NCBI GenBank assembly: GCA_016716225.1
Contig: JADJWT010000001.1
Location: 1,488,001-1,552,000, forward strand
Reading direction: 5' to 3'
Source of the DNA: Ignavibacteriota bacterium
GTDB lineage: Bacteria; Bacteroidota; Ignavibacteria; Ignavibacteriales; Melioribacteraceae
Length of the DNA stretch: 64,000 nucleotides
The notes under the pieces are model-generated. The model made no database searches, was not told where the DNA came from, and saw only the letters and a list, made by a program, of their open reading frames with translations. Positions 17,545-27,323 of this stretch are shown here, piece by piece. Within the stretch, counting starts at the first letter, position 1. Every line of letters begins with the position of its first letter. Both the position numbers and the translations under genes were made by a program.

Positions 17545-18696
17545 TCAGTTTTCTAAATTTCTGAATATTGAATTAAAAATTGCATCATGAATTATTGGTC
17601 GGAAATCGGAAATTTTAGTATTTGTTCTTTTGGGATGAACTCTGTTGCTTAAAAGAATTACAAATAATTTTGTTTCTTTATCAACCCAAATTGAAGTTCC
17701 GGTATATCCAGTATGACCAAATGATTTCATCGAAAAATAATTTCCGGATGAAGATTTTTCCGGAGATTTTGTATCCCAACCCAAACCTCTATCGCTTTGC
17801 TCGGATTGTTTTGTCGTCCAATCTTTAATTAATCTTGAATCAAGAATTTCTTCGTTATTATAAATTCCGTGATTTAAATACATCATTGTAAATTTTGATA
17901 AATCTTCCGTTGTAGAAAATAATCCGGCATGACCCGCAACTCCGTTTAGCATAAAAGCTCTTTCATCGTGAACTTCGCCTTGTAATAATCTCATTCTATA
18001 AAAATCATCCAGTTCTGTTGGAACGCAATTATTTTTTATTTCATTTGACGGATTATACATTGTTTGGTTCATTTCCAGTTTAGTAAATAAATTTTCGTTT
18101 AAGAAAACATCAAGAGTTTTTTTGGAAATTTTCTCAATAACTTTTTGCATAATAATCATTCCTAAATCACTGTAAACATATTTTTCACCGGGAGGATTTT
18201 CTAAACTTAAATTCATAATATCATTTATAACTTCATCTGAAGTAGAATAAATATCATAATATTTTTTGAATGCGGATAAACCGGAATTATGAAGCAATAA
18301 ATTCCTAATTGTAATTTGATCCTTTCCATTATTGTTAAACTGAGGAATATATTTCACAACCTTTTCATCTAAATTTAATTTACCTTCCTGGACTAAAATC
18401 ATTGCGGCTGAAGTTGTTCCTACAACTTTTGAAACCGAAGCTAAATCAAAAATTGAATTTGGTTGAACTTTAGATGAATTTTTATCATATGTAAAATGTC
18501 CGAAAGCTTTGCTGTAAAGTATATCTTGATCAATTCCAAATAACAGTGCAGCGCCGGGAAAAACAGAATCAATAACCGCAGATTCCATAATCATATCAAT
18601 AATTTCGAAATTGAATTCTTTTTCAATTTTTGATGAACAAGAAAAAAATAGGAATATTGAAATTATAAACAGTGAAAGTTTGATATAATTTTTCAT
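17545..18696 (-). CDS. Serine hydrolase (beta-lactamase class C / penicillin-binding-like lipoprotein)
   Basis: Envelope lipoprotein of about 383 residues. The ATG at 18696 is chosen over an in-frame TTG at 18735 because it gives a lipoprotein signal (IISIFLFFSC) and avoids overlap with the upstream gene. The class C SxxK motif is in FDLASVSKVVGT, the YxN-like site is probably YVYSDLGM, and a late HTGYTG replaces KTG. Such proteins cleave D-amino-acid peptides or esters. With a sugar kinase and an AmpG-like permease upstream in the operon, a role in murein turnover is a reasonable inference. Confidence 0.82.
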   Translation of the reverse strand: MKNYIKLSLFIISIFLFFSCSSKIEKEFNFEIIDMIMESAVIDSVFPGAALLFGIDQDILYSKAFGHFTYDKNSSKVQPNSIFDLASVSKVVGTTSAAMILVQEGKLNLDEKVVKYIPQFNNNGKDQITIRNLLLHNSGLSAFKKYYDIYSTSDEVINDIMNLSLENPPGEKYVYSDLGMIIMQKVIEKISKKTLDVFLNENLFTKLEMNQTMYNPSNEIKNNCVPTELDDFYRMRLLQGEVHDERAFMLNGVAGHAGLFSTTEDLSKFTMMYLNHGIYNNEEILDSRLIKDWTTKQSEQSDRGLGWDTKSPEKSSSGNYFSMKSFGHTGYTGTSIWVDKETKLFVILLSNRVHPKRTNTKISDFRPIIHDAIFNSIFRNLEN

Positions 18697-18706
18697 AGAA
18701 AATCTT

Positions 18707-20560
18707 TTATATTTTTTTTCCAAAATTAGGATCAATATTAATGAATTTTGTTACAATGAAAGCGGGAATAGTTGCTAACATAACCCAAATAAAAAAGTGT
18801 TGATAACCAATTAATTCTTGAAGCCATCCGCTTATCATTCCGGGAATCATCATTCCAAAAGCCATAAATCCCGTCGTAATGGCAAAGTGCGCAGTTTTAT
18901 GTTCGCCATCGGAAACATAAATCATATAAAGCATATAAGCCGTAAAACCAAAACCGTAACCGAATTGTTCAATGGCAACACAAGTCAAAATAATAAATAT
19001 TGAATCCGGCAAAGCATACGATAAATAAACATAAACTGCATTAGGTAAATTTATTGCGAGTAGCATCCACCACAACCAATATTTCAATCCATTTTTTGCG
19101 GCTAAAAATCCGCCCAATAAACCTCCGATAACCAAAGCTATAATTCCGATTGTTCCATATATAAAACCAACTTCACCGGTCGTTAACGAAAGTCCGCCGA
19201 CATCTTTTGAATCTAACAAAAATGGTGATGCTAATTTTAAAAGTTGTGATTCACCTAATCTGTAGACTAAAAGAAATGTTAAAATTACACCAATGTTTTT
19301 CTTCTTGAAGAAAAGTGCAAAAGTTTTAAAGAATTCCTTAAATACATTTTTATCATTGGAATTATTTATAAAATCAGATTTGGGATAAGGAAGAATAAAT
19401 TTATGATAAATGAAAAACACTAAAAACAAAATTGCTAAAATTATAAAAGTGATTGTCCATGCAAGTGGAATATTTCCGGAAATTGCGCTAAATGTTGCTG
19501 AGGTTTCAGATTTCAATTTTGGGTCAATTTGAAAAAGAATCAATGCCGGCTTATTCCAATTGCGTTTTGTAAAAATAAATCTTGCACCTTTAACGAGCAT
19601 AATACTTTTATCGCCGGAACTTTCACTAATATTTACAACAATTTGCTCGTTTTCGCTTGGAGATTTTGATAGTGACAATTTTGAAATTCCGTAATTACCG
19701 GTTTGACTGTTTAGCGATTTAACAATTTCTTTTTTGCCAAAATTTTCAACAATAATTTTTTCAATTTTGGATAAAACATATTTATTCCACCAAGATTCAG
19801 TTTCATTATTTTTTTCTTCAGAAATTATTTGTTTAATATTTTCCTCATAACCATTTTTAACATTTTCGTTTGATACAAATTGAATTGCAGAATCTAATTT
19901 TTCTGGAGGAATATTTACAGTTTCAATTTCTAAAATTTGCGGCGAAATAATTAATTTAATTTTTTCTTCATTAGAAAAATTTTCATTAACGATAAAATTT
20001 TCGTAGTTAATATTTTCGGTAACGGATTTTACTTCAATAATTATTTTTCCCAAACCGGTTGAGCTTTCTAAATATCCAGCAATAATGATTAACAAACCTT
20101 GTCCGGTAATCATTGCAATTCGATAAAATGTACTTCTTATTCCGACAAAAAAAGCTTGTTGATTTTCTGTTAATCCAAGCATATAAAATCCATCCGCAGC
20201 AATATCATGTGTTGCGGAACTGAAAGCAAGTAACCAAAGAAAAGCTAAAGTATATTGAAAAAAATTTGGAACGGGAATTGTGAATGCAACTCCGGCTAAA
20301 CCGGCACCAATTATAATCTGCATTGTGATTATCCAAAATCTTTTTGTATTTAAAAGATCAACAATTGGAGACCATAAAGGTTTGATAACCCAAGGTAAGT
20401 ATAACCAGCTCGTGTAAAGGGCAATGTCTGTATTAGAAATTCCCAACCTTTTGTACATGATTACAGAAACAACCATTACAATAACATAAGGCATTCCTTC
20501 GGCAAAGTATAAACTTGGTATCCAACTCCATGGATTTTTACTTAATTTATCTTTAATCAT
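18707..20560 (-). CDS. AmpG-like MFS permease with a large periplasmic insertion
   Basis: Inner-membrane transporter of 617 residues, longer than the usual ~420-490. The N-terminal half matches the AmpG/SLC33 group (SLYFAEGMPYVIVM, LPWVIKPLWSPIVD, SSATHDIAADG). After helix 5 (GQGLLIIIAGYLES, ~residue 165) about 195 residues without membrane segments are inserted. The remaining helices resume at ~366 (IPLAWTITFIILAILFLVFF). Topology puts the insert in the periplasm. AmpG imports anhydro-muropeptides, but the substrate here is unproven. The gene overlaps the sugar-kinase gene by 4 nt. Confidence 0.82.
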   Translation of the reverse strand: MIKDKLSKNPWSWIPSLYFAEGMPYVIVMVVSVIMYKRLGISNTDIALYTSWLYLPWVIKPLWSPIVDLLNTKRFWIITMQIIIGAGLAGVAFTIPVPNFFQYTLAFLWLLAFSSATHDIAADGFYMLGLTENQQAFFVGIRSTFYRIAMITGQGLLIIIAGYLESSTGLGKIIIEVKSVTENINYENFIVNENFSNEEKIKLIISPQILEIETVNIPPEKLDSAIQFVSNENVKNGYEENIKQIISEEKNNETESWWNKYVLSKIEKIIVENFGKKEIVKSLNSQTGNYGISKLSLSKSPSENEQIVVNISESSGDKSIMLVKGARFIFTKRNWNKPALILFQIDPKLKSETSATFSAISGNIPLAWTITFIILAILFLVFFIYHKFILPYPKSDFINNSNDKNVFKEFFKTFALFFKKKNIGVILTFLLVYRLGESQLLKLASPFLLDSKDVGGLSLTTGEVGFIYGTIGIIALVIGGLLGGFLAAKNGLKYWLWWMLLAINLPNAVYVYLSYALPDSIFIILTCVAIEQFGYGFGFTAYMLYMIYVSDGEHKTAHFAITTGFMAFGMMIPGMISGWLQELIGYQHFFIWVMLATIPAFIVTKFINIDPNFGKKI

Positions 20561-21480
20561 ATTTGTTCAGAAAATTTCTTTGCCAAAATTACTGCCCCAA
20601 TTTCTGGAGAAAATTCCGCATTTTGAATTTTTATTGTTGGAAGGAAACTTTGAATTTTTTCTTTCAGCATTTTTGAATATAAATTTTCATTTGATATAAT
20701 TCCGCCAATAAGAACCAATTTCATTACATCATTATCAAAGTGTTTTTGCATTGCTAAAATATGAAGCAATAATTCATTGGTTTCTTCATCCAAAATATTT
20801 TTACACTGTTCATCATTATTTGCAGCTTCAATAACTAAAGGTGCAACATCTTGAACATTCAATTCATTATTGTAAACTTTTGTAATTAATTTGCTTTGAT
20901 CTGAAACGTAAAAATTTTCTTCTACCAATTTTTGAAGAAGAGTTTCTTTTCCTCTACCATCAAAATATTTTGAAATAATATTTAATCCTTTTTTTCCAAT
21001 TGAGTAACCGCTTCCTTCATCTCCAATTAATCTTCCAAATCCGCCAACCCTATGAATATTTCCATTTTCATCTTTCCCAAACATAATTGAGCCGGTTCCA
21101 GAAATTAAAATACTTCCCGGATTTCCGGAAAATGCACCTTCAAGTGCAATTCTTGCATCGCTCATAACTTTAAATTTTGGGAAAATTATTTTTTCGTTTT
21201 GCGAAAGTTCTAGGACAGTAGATTCTAGGTTATTTGCATCACTTTCTCTTCCGGCTCCAGTTGTCCCGAGTACAATTCCACTTAAATCAGTAGAAGAAAT
21301 TTTAATTTCATCGCAACAATTTTTTATTAAATCTAAAATAGTGTGCGAAACAATTCTTGTTCCAATGGTTAAAAAATTTGATGGTCCGGATTGTGAGGAA
21401 TACATTACATTTAAATTTTCATCACATAAAACACAATTGGTTTTTGTTCCGCCGCCGTCAATTCCAATATAATATTTCAT
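20557..21480 (-). CDS. BadF/BadG-family ATPase, N-acetylglucosamine kinase-like
   Basis: Cytoplasmic kinase of 307 residues with the actin-like ATPase fold. Phosphate-1 motif is GIDGGGTKTNCVL. Also seen are TTGAGRESD, GSILISGTGSIMFGK and RLIGDEGSGYSIG, which are typical of N-acetylglucosamine kinases of this family. It is the first gene of a seven-gene operon and overlaps the AmpG-like permease by 4 nt. That pairing suggests phosphorylation of an amino sugar imported by the permease, as in cell-wall recycling. Confidence 0.83.
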   Translation of the reverse strand: MKYYIGIDGGGTKTNCVLCDENLNVMYSSQSGPSNFLTIGTRIVSHTILDLIKNCCDEIKISSTDLSGIVLGTTGAGRESDANNLESTVLELSQNEKIIFPKFKVMSDARIALEGAFSGNPGSILISGTGSIMFGKDENGNIHRVGGFGRLIGDEGSGYSIGKKGLNIISKYFDGRGKETLLQKLVEENFYVSDQSKLITKVYNNELNVQDVAPLVIEAANNDEQCKNILDEETNELLLHILAMQKHFDNDVMKLVLIGGIISNENLYSKMLKEKIQSFLPTIKIQNAEFSPEIGAVILAKKFSEQI

Positions 21481-21680
21481 TATACTTAAAATGATTTAGA
21501 TAATTTTTAAACTTATCGAAAATATGATGAAGTTCAAAAAATGTTGTAGAATTTGAAATGTGAAAATTATTGATACTCGAAAGTAAATTATCTATTTTGT
21601 ATTTATAAAACCCACGATCTTAAAATACTGTTCGAAATTATTCTGGTGCTCCATTTTATAAAATTAAAAAGGAGGTAAAA

Positions 21681-22154
21681 ATGCCAGCACAAATTATTAG
21701 AAATTATCTTGATGAAAATGAAATCAAGTATATTTCAATCAAACACTCGAAAGCCTATACTGCTCAAGAAATTGCCGCGGTTGCTCATATTGAAGGACGC
21801 AGATTAGCCAAAACGGTTGTAATAAAAATTAATGGAAAATTAGCTTTTGCCGTTCTTCCGGCTTCATACAAAATTGATTTTGAAATGTTGAAGCATTCTA
21901 TTGGAAATGAAAATGTGAGATTGGCAAATGAGCAAGAGTTTAAAGATAAGTGTCCCGGGTGTGAAGTTGGTGCAATGCCGCCTTTCGGAAATTTATTTAA
22001 TTGTGAAACTTATGTTGCCGCAAGTTTAGTTGAAGATGAAGATATTTTATTTAATGCCGGAAATCATACTGAATTGATAAAAATGAAATATTCTGATTTT
22101 GAAGAACTTGTTAAGCCGGAGATTCTTAGATTTTCTACAAAGTATAAAACGTAG
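21681..22154 (+). CDS. YbaK/ProX-type aminoacyl-tRNA deacylase
   Basis: Single-domain protein of 157 residues of the YbaK/aminoacyl-tRNA-synthetase-associated family, which hydrolyses mischarged tRNA. Typical features are the conserved Lys in RLAKTVVIKINGKLAFAVLP and the Gly-rich stretch CEVGAMPPFGNLF. It has one of the strongest Shine-Dalgarno sequences in the window (GGAGG at 21671-21675, 5 nt before ATG). The exact tRNA substrate cannot be told apart from sequence alone. Confidence 0.85.
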   Translation: MPAQIIRNYLDENEIKYISIKHSKAYTAQEIAAVAHIEGRRLAKTVVIKINGKLAFAVLPASYKIDFEMLKHSIGNENVRLANEQEFKDKCPGCEVGAMPPFGNLFNCETYVAASLVEDEDILFNAGNHTELIKMKYSDFEELVKPEILRFSTKYKT

Positions 22155-22237
22155 GAAAATTTAATAAGTAATTTTTCTTTGGCGTTTGGGAGGCATATAC
22201 TATATTAAGCAACTAAATTTAAAAATTTAAGAAGTAT

Positions 22238-23419
22238 ATGATTTCATCCCGAATAGATAATATAACTTTTTCCGGAACAATGGAAATTGCCGCAAGGACA
22301 ATTGAACTCAAATCAAAAGGAATTGATGTAATTGATCTTTGTGTCGGTGAACCGGATTTACCAACTCCGGAACATATAAAAAAAGCTGCCTTCGAAGCAA
22401 TTTCTGCCAATAAAACTAAGTACACACTAAACACCGGAATCAAGGAATTACGAACAGCAATTGCTGGAAAATATTTAAAAGAATATAATGCAGAATATTT
22501 TCCGGAAGAAATAATTGTATCAAATGGTGCAAAACAATCTGTGTTTAATGTTCTGCAGACAATTATCAATAATAATGATGAGGTATTAATTCCAAAACCG
22601 TTTTATGTTTCTTATCCTCATATGGTAAGACTTTCCGGCGGTGTTCCAATTTTTATCGAAACAAAAAGAAGTAATAATTTTAATCCCACAAAAGAAGAAA
22701 TTGAAAAAAATATTTCGTCCAAAACTAAAGCAATAATTATTTGCAACCCCAATAATCCAACAGGTTCAATTTTTACTAAAAATGAATTATTGGATATTTT
22801 AAATCTCGCAATGGAAAAAAATATTTTTGTAATTGCAGATGAGATTTATGAAAAATTAATATACAATGATGCTGAATTTATTAGCGTTGCATCACTTGGA
22901 GCAAAATATAAAAACCATATTATTATAATTAACGGAGTTTCTAAAACTTACGCAATGACCGGCTGGAGAATTGGTTACGCTCTTGCTCCAAAACAAATTG
23001 TAAACGGAATGAATAAATTCCAAAGCCATAGTACATCAAATGCTTGCACTATTTCACAATATGCTGCATTAACTGCCTTAACTTATTCTCAAGTTACAGT
23101 TGAGGAACAAAGAAAAATTTTTGAGAAACGAAGAAATTTTATTTGTTCAACTTTATCTGAAATGGAAATTATTTCATTTGTAGAACCTTCCGGCGCATTT
23201 TATTGTTTTATTGATATTTCAAACTTGATAGAAAAATATACTTCAATAGATAATTCTAAAGATTTCTGTCTGAAACTTTTACATGAAGCAAATGTTGCAA
23301 CTGTTCCGGGAATCGAATTTGGTTTGGAAAATTATATCAGAATATCTTATGCAAAATCTATGGATGAATTAAAAGAAGCGTTTGTAAGAATTAAAAAATT
23401 TATTCAGAATCTGAATTAA
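22238..23419 (+). CDS. PLP-dependent class I/II aminotransferase (aspartate aminotransferase-like)
   Basis: A 393-residue cytoplasmic transaminase. Motifs in order: GIDVIDLCVGEPDLPTP, the aromatic/Tyr loop KTKYTLNTGIKEL, IICNPNNPTGSIF, ADEIYEKLIY, and the PLP-binding Lys in NGVSKTYAMTGWRIGYA. The order matches subfamily I-beta (AspB-like) enzymes. Its 3' end overlaps the convergent aroE by 20 nt. The amino-group partner cannot be fixed from sequence. Confidence 0.9.
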   Translation: MISSRIDNITFSGTMEIAARTIELKSKGIDVIDLCVGEPDLPTPEHIKKAAFEAISANKTKYTLNTGIKELRTAIAGKYLKEYNAEYFPEEIIVSNGAKQSVFNVLQTIINNNDEVLIPKPFYVSYPHMVRLSGGVPIFIETKRSNNFNPTKEEIEKNISSKTKAIIICNPNNPTGSIFTKNELLDILNLAMEKNIFVIADEIYEKLIYNDAEFISVASLGAKYKNHIIIINGVSKTYAMTGWRIGYALAPKQIVNGMNKFQSHSTSNACTISQYAALTALTYSQVTVEEQRKIFEKRRNFICSTLSEMEIISFVEPSGAFYCFIDISNLIEKYTSIDNSKDFCLKLLHEANVATVPGIEFGLENYIRISYAKSMDELKEAFVRIKKFIQNLN

Positions 23420-24287
23420 GTTTATTTTTAAGTTCATCATAAACCGAATCAATTTCCATTTGCGAGCCAGTCCACAATTCAAAAGATTTTGCACCTTGAA
23501 TCACAAACATTTTTAATCCATCTAAAATAGTTGCGTTTTGAGATTCAGCAATTTGAAGAAATTTAGTTTTAATAGGATTATAAATTAAATCGAAAATAAT
23601 TTGTGATGAATTGAATGATTCTGCAATATCAGTAGGAGTATCATCATTATTTGGGAATAATCCGATTGATGTTGTATTTATTATTAAATTTGATGCTTGA
23701 TAAATTTCAACGTTTTCTTTTGCAATTAGTTCATGAGAATAAATTGAATTAAAATGCATTTTATCCTTGAAATAATCTTTAATTGATTCGGATCTTTCTT
23801 CTGTACGATTTATAACATTAATTTTTTCTACTTTAAAATGTCTTATTAAAGCAAAAATTACACTTCTTGCGGCACCACCAGCACCAATTACGGTTGCTGT
23901 ACTTTTTACTAAATTATCTTTATAAGGAAGTAAAGTTTCAACAATTCCATTAATATCTGTGTTGTATCCAAAAAGCTGATTGCCCTCGCTAACAATTGTA
24001 TTTACTGCACCAACAATTGAAGCTTCTTCGGAAACATGATCCATAAATTGAATAATTTTCTCTTTATGGGGAAGAGTTACGTTTAATCCTTTTATTCCAA
24101 GCATATTTAAAGCTTTTAAAGCGCCTTTTAAATTGCTTGTAGGAACGTCAAAAGGAAGATAAACATAATTTAAATTTTGTTTTTGAAAACAAAAATTATG
24201 CATCATAGGTGAAAGAGAATGTTTTATCGGGTGGCCGAGAATTCCTACAATTTTTGTGTTGAAATCTATGTTATTTATAAAACTCAT
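23400..24287 (-). CDS. aroE: Shikimate dehydrogenase
   Basis: Reduces 3-dehydroshikimate with NADPH in aromatic amino-acid synthesis. The 295 residues fit the family. Substrate-binding motifs HSLSPMMHN and NVTLPHKE (catalytic Lys), YNTDINGI, the nucleotide-binding GAGGAARSVIFAL with the NRT selector, NTTSIGLFP, and FDLIYNPIKTKFL are all present. It lies 2 nt after a TPR-protein gene on the same strand and overlaps the convergent aminotransferase gene by 20 nt. Confidence 0.94.
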   Translation of the reverse strand: MSFINNIDFNTKIVGILGHPIKHSLSPMMHNFCFQKQNLNYVYLPFDVPTSNLKGALKALNMLGIKGLNVTLPHKEKIIQFMDHVSEEASIVGAVNTIVSEGNQLFGYNTDINGIVETLLPYKDNLVKSTATVIGAGGAARSVIFALIRHFKVEKINVINRTEERSESIKDYFKDKMHFNSIYSHELIAKENVEIYQASNLIINTTSIGLFPNNDDTPTDIAESFNSSQIIFDLIYNPIKTKFLQIAESQNATILDGLKMFVIQGAKSFELWTGSQMEIDSVYDELKNKLNSDSE

Positions 24288-24289
24288 TT

Positions 24290-25705
24290 TTAAAAATAAA
24301 TTGAATTGAAAATATTTATATACAATTGTGTTGAATCCAAAAGAGGAAAATCTTCAAGAAATATATTTTCCATTCCGGGATTTGATTCAAACGCACTAAT
24401 TAAATTTGTTAAAGCAAATTCATTTTTTTTCAGCATAAAATTACACAAAGCTAATCCGTAAAAAATTTCTGATTTATTATAATTGCTATCAAGCAATTCT
24501 GAAAAAATATTTTTTGAATCATTCCATCTTCCAAGTTCAAAATATACTTCAGCTAGTTCAAATAATTTTTCTGGAGATTTTGTTTCTTCAGATTCCAATT
24601 CTTCTTTTTCCAGAAATAATTCCGTTAACATAATTTCTGTTTCATGATGATTATTATACTCTTCTTTATTTGCCAAAGTGTATCTTATAAATAATGAAAA
24701 ATATTCCATCATTAAAGGTATATTATTTTTTCTTGCATAATAATTTCCCAAACCAATGTAAGCTTCGGTGCAAGAAATACTTAATTTCAGAGCTCCATTA
24801 AAATATTTGAATGCTTCTTCATAATCTCCGGTTGCTTCGCAATTTTGTGCAATATTTAAAGGAATTGAATAATCGAATGGATCAAGTTCCCCAGCTTTTA
24901 CAAAACATTTTTTTGCATCATTAAATTGATTTTTTTTAGCATATGCAACACCTAAATTGTACCATGCATTTACAAAATCGTCATTCAAAGTAATTGCTAA
25001 TTCAAAATTATTTATTGCATCAGTATAATTTTCTGTTTTTAAATTTACAATTCCAAAATTATACCACCCACTTGGACTGTAAGGATCAATATCTAAAAAT
25101 TTCTGATATGCTTCAGTTGCTTTATCAAATTGATTTGAACATTCGTAACAAAATCCTAATTCGTACCAAGCCTCGCTATATTCTTCATCTAATTTTAATG
25201 TTTCAACAAAATAGTAAATTGCTTTATCATAATGATCATTTCGTTCGTAAAAAATCCCTAAATTAAAAAGAATTTCTTCGTTGTTTGGTTCTAACGAAAG
25301 AGCTGTATCCAAGGTTTTAATAGCTTCATCCCAAAATCCAAGATTGTCTTCCGAAATTGCTTTATTTATCATTGTTTCTACATCGCTGGGATTTAGCGAA
25401 AGCGACTTGTTAAAACAAACGTAAGCTTTTTCAAACTCAAATAAATTGTTGAAAAATATTCCGCGCGAATGCCAAAGTTCAGAACTGTAAGGAGAAATTT
25501 CCAATGCTGCTTCGGTTAAAAATATTCCGTCTTCTGTAAAATCGTATTCAATGCAAAGTTGAATTGTTTCTTCTATATTATCTAAAAACGCAATTGTTTG
25601 TCCTTTTGTTACATATTCTTTACACTTTTGAACTTTCGATTTGAGTTTTTCGTTATCTAAAAAAGAAAGTGAATTTTCATTAAACAAATCATCAGTAAAA
25701 TTCAT
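24290..25705 (-). CDS. TPR-repeat protein
   Basis: A 471-residue protein made of about ten tetratricopeptide repeats. Successive units read 'AxxxLGxxYxxxxxxxxAixxFxxALxLdP' (AWYELGFCYECSNQFDKATE, NAWYNLGVAYAKKNQFNDAK). There is no signal peptide or membrane helix, so it is probably a cytoplasmic scaffold for protein-protein contacts. It is directly upstream of aroE (2 nt), likely co-transcribed, but no link to shikimate metabolism is evident. Confidence 0.85.
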   Translation of the reverse strand: MNFTDDLFNENSLSFLDNEKLKSKVQKCKEYVTKGQTIAFLDNIEETIQLCIEYDFTEDGIFLTEAALEISPYSSELWHSRGIFFNNLFEFEKAYVCFNKSLSLNPSDVETMINKAISEDNLGFWDEAIKTLDTALSLEPNNEEILFNLGIFYERNDHYDKAIYYFVETLKLDEEYSEAWYELGFCYECSNQFDKATEAYQKFLDIDPYSPSGWYNFGIVNLKTENYTDAINNFELAITLNDDFVNAWYNLGVAYAKKNQFNDAKKCFVKAGELDPFDYSIPLNIAQNCEATGDYEEAFKYFNGALKLSISCTEAYIGLGNYYARKNNIPLMMEYFSLFIRYTLANKEEYNNHHETEIMLTELFLEKEELESEETKSPEKLFELAEVYFELGRWNDSKNIFSELLDSNYNKSEIFYGLALCNFMLKKNEFALTNLISAFESNPGMENIFLEDFPLLDSTQLYINIFNSIYF

Positions 25706-25886
25706 TAAATCTCCAATTTTTCCAAGAAATGATTATATAAATTAAATCAATAAAATTAAAATTAGTTTCTTAAGTGTGAATAATAAATATTTTGCTTAAC
25801 AAAATAACAAAAAAATTTTTTGAAAAAGATTTAAATTTTTAGTTATATGAAAAATAATTTTGTTGATTTTTTTGATTTTTAAATTG

Positions 25887-27317
25887 CTAAAATATGCTGA
25901 TATTTGAAGTTCGTTTTGAGCGCGGAAATTGACTTTTTAAACTATTTTCATTTGCTGTTCCGGTGCCTAATATCATATTTTTATACTTTATTATTTTTTG
26001 TCCGTTTTCTGTAAAATCTGATTTGATATTCCCACCCGACATATAAATTTTCAAATCATTTTCATTTGTGATTTCAAATAAATTTTTTTTTGCAAATTTT
26101 CCTAAAATTTGAGCTGCATGAGAATGTAATTTTAACGAATTATTTTTATCAATGATTGCGAATTTAGTTCCGATGCGAAGGAAAAAATCCGGATCAAATT
26201 CTTGAGATTCAACATTTATAAAATTTATATCATTTCCATTAATTAAATATTTATAATTTGAAAATTGCTGTATTGGAATTTCAAAGTGATCGGAAATTTC
26301 TTTTAAGTAATTTTTGATTTTTGGATTGTTTGAATTTGCAATTACTTTTTTACTTAATTTATTTTGATGAAATTTTGAAGATTCCGTTGGTGAAATTTTT
26401 CTCAACTTGGCAAGAAAAAAACCTTCTGATTTAATTTCCCAAGGAATTATTCTTTTTGTTAAAGTCAAACTTTCATCGAATTTATAATTTCTAATTTCCG
26501 TAAAACCGTTTATGTGTTTTAAATTCAAATCAAATTCAATTAATTCAACCGGATATTTTTTCAGAACTTTATCAATAATAAATTCATTTTCTTCAACAGT
26601 TAATGTGCAAGTTGAGTAAACAATTTCTCCGCCGACTTTTGCCATTTTTATTGCGCTAATTAAAAGTCTAAGCTGAAGATCAGAAATTGTGTTTGCAGAT
26701 TTTTCACTCCACCAATTGCTAACTTCTTGCTTCTTTTGTACAACACCCAAAGCGCTGCACGGCGCATCGACTAAAATTTTATCAAAATAATTATTGAAAT
26801 ATTTGCTAAGCAATTCGCCTTTATCTTTAATAACGCTCATGTTTATAATATTCATTTTATCCAAGTTATGAATTAAAGCTTTAACACGATTTAAGTTTGG
26901 TTCGTTGGAAAAAAGAGTTCCTTTGTAATTCATAATTTCTGCAAGCTGAGTTGATTTAGAACCCGGCGCAGCGCAAAGATCCAAAACTACATCTGTTTCA
27001 TTCGGATTTAAAATCATCGGCGGAATCATTGAAGATAAACTTTGAATGTAATATTTTCCCAAAGTGTATTCAATTGTTTTACCGATAATGTCATCACCTT
27101 TTTTTACGAAATAAGAATTTTGGATTTCCGGAATTTGCTCAAGTTCAATTCCTTGTTCTTCCAAACTTTTTAAAGTGATGGAAATATTTTCATCATAAAT
27201 AGGGAAGCGGATTGCCGGTAAATATTTGCTTTCGACAAACAATTTATAATTTTCTAAAAATTCATTTCCAAAAGTTTGCTGGATATAATCTGAAATGTTG
27301 CTGCTTAATTCAATCAA
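25887..27317 (-). CDS. RsmB/NOP-family RNA cytosine-C5 methyltransferase
   Basis: A SAM-dependent enzyme of 476 residues. The SAM-binding motif is VVLDLCAAPGSKSTQLAEIM (residue ~110). The two catalytic cysteines are in VDAPCSALGVVQKK and VYSTCTLTVEENEF. The ~180-residue C-terminal part resembles the extra RNA-binding domain of RsmF-type enzymes. No ATG lies upstream of the methyltransferase core, so the start is TTG at 27317-27315 (or the adjacent ATT), 6 nt after the previous stop. It ends the zur-znu operon. The target base is not determined. Confidence 0.83.
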   Translation of the reverse strand: MIELSSNISDYIQQTFGNEFLENYKLFVESKYLPAIRFPIYDENISITLKSLEEQGIELEQIPEIQNSYFVKKGDDIIGKTIEYTLGKYYIQSLSSMIPPMILNPNETDVVLDLCAAPGSKSTQLAEIMNYKGTLFSNEPNLNRVKALIHNLDKMNIINMSVIKDKGELLSKYFNNYFDKILVDAPCSALGVVQKKQEVSNWWSEKSANTISDLQLRLLISAIKMAKVGGEIVYSTCTLTVEENEFIIDKVLKKYPVELIEFDLNLKHINGFTEIRNYKFDESLTLTKRIIPWEIKSEGFFLAKLRKISPTESSKFHQNKLSKKVIANSNNPKIKNYLKEISDHFEIPIQQFSNYKYLINGNDINFINVESQEFDPDFFLRIGTKFAIIDKNNSLKLHSHAAQILGKFAKKNLFEITNENDLKIYMSGGNIKSDFTENGQKIIKYKNMILGTGTANENSLKSQFPRSKRTSNISIF

Positions 27318-27323
27318 AATATT

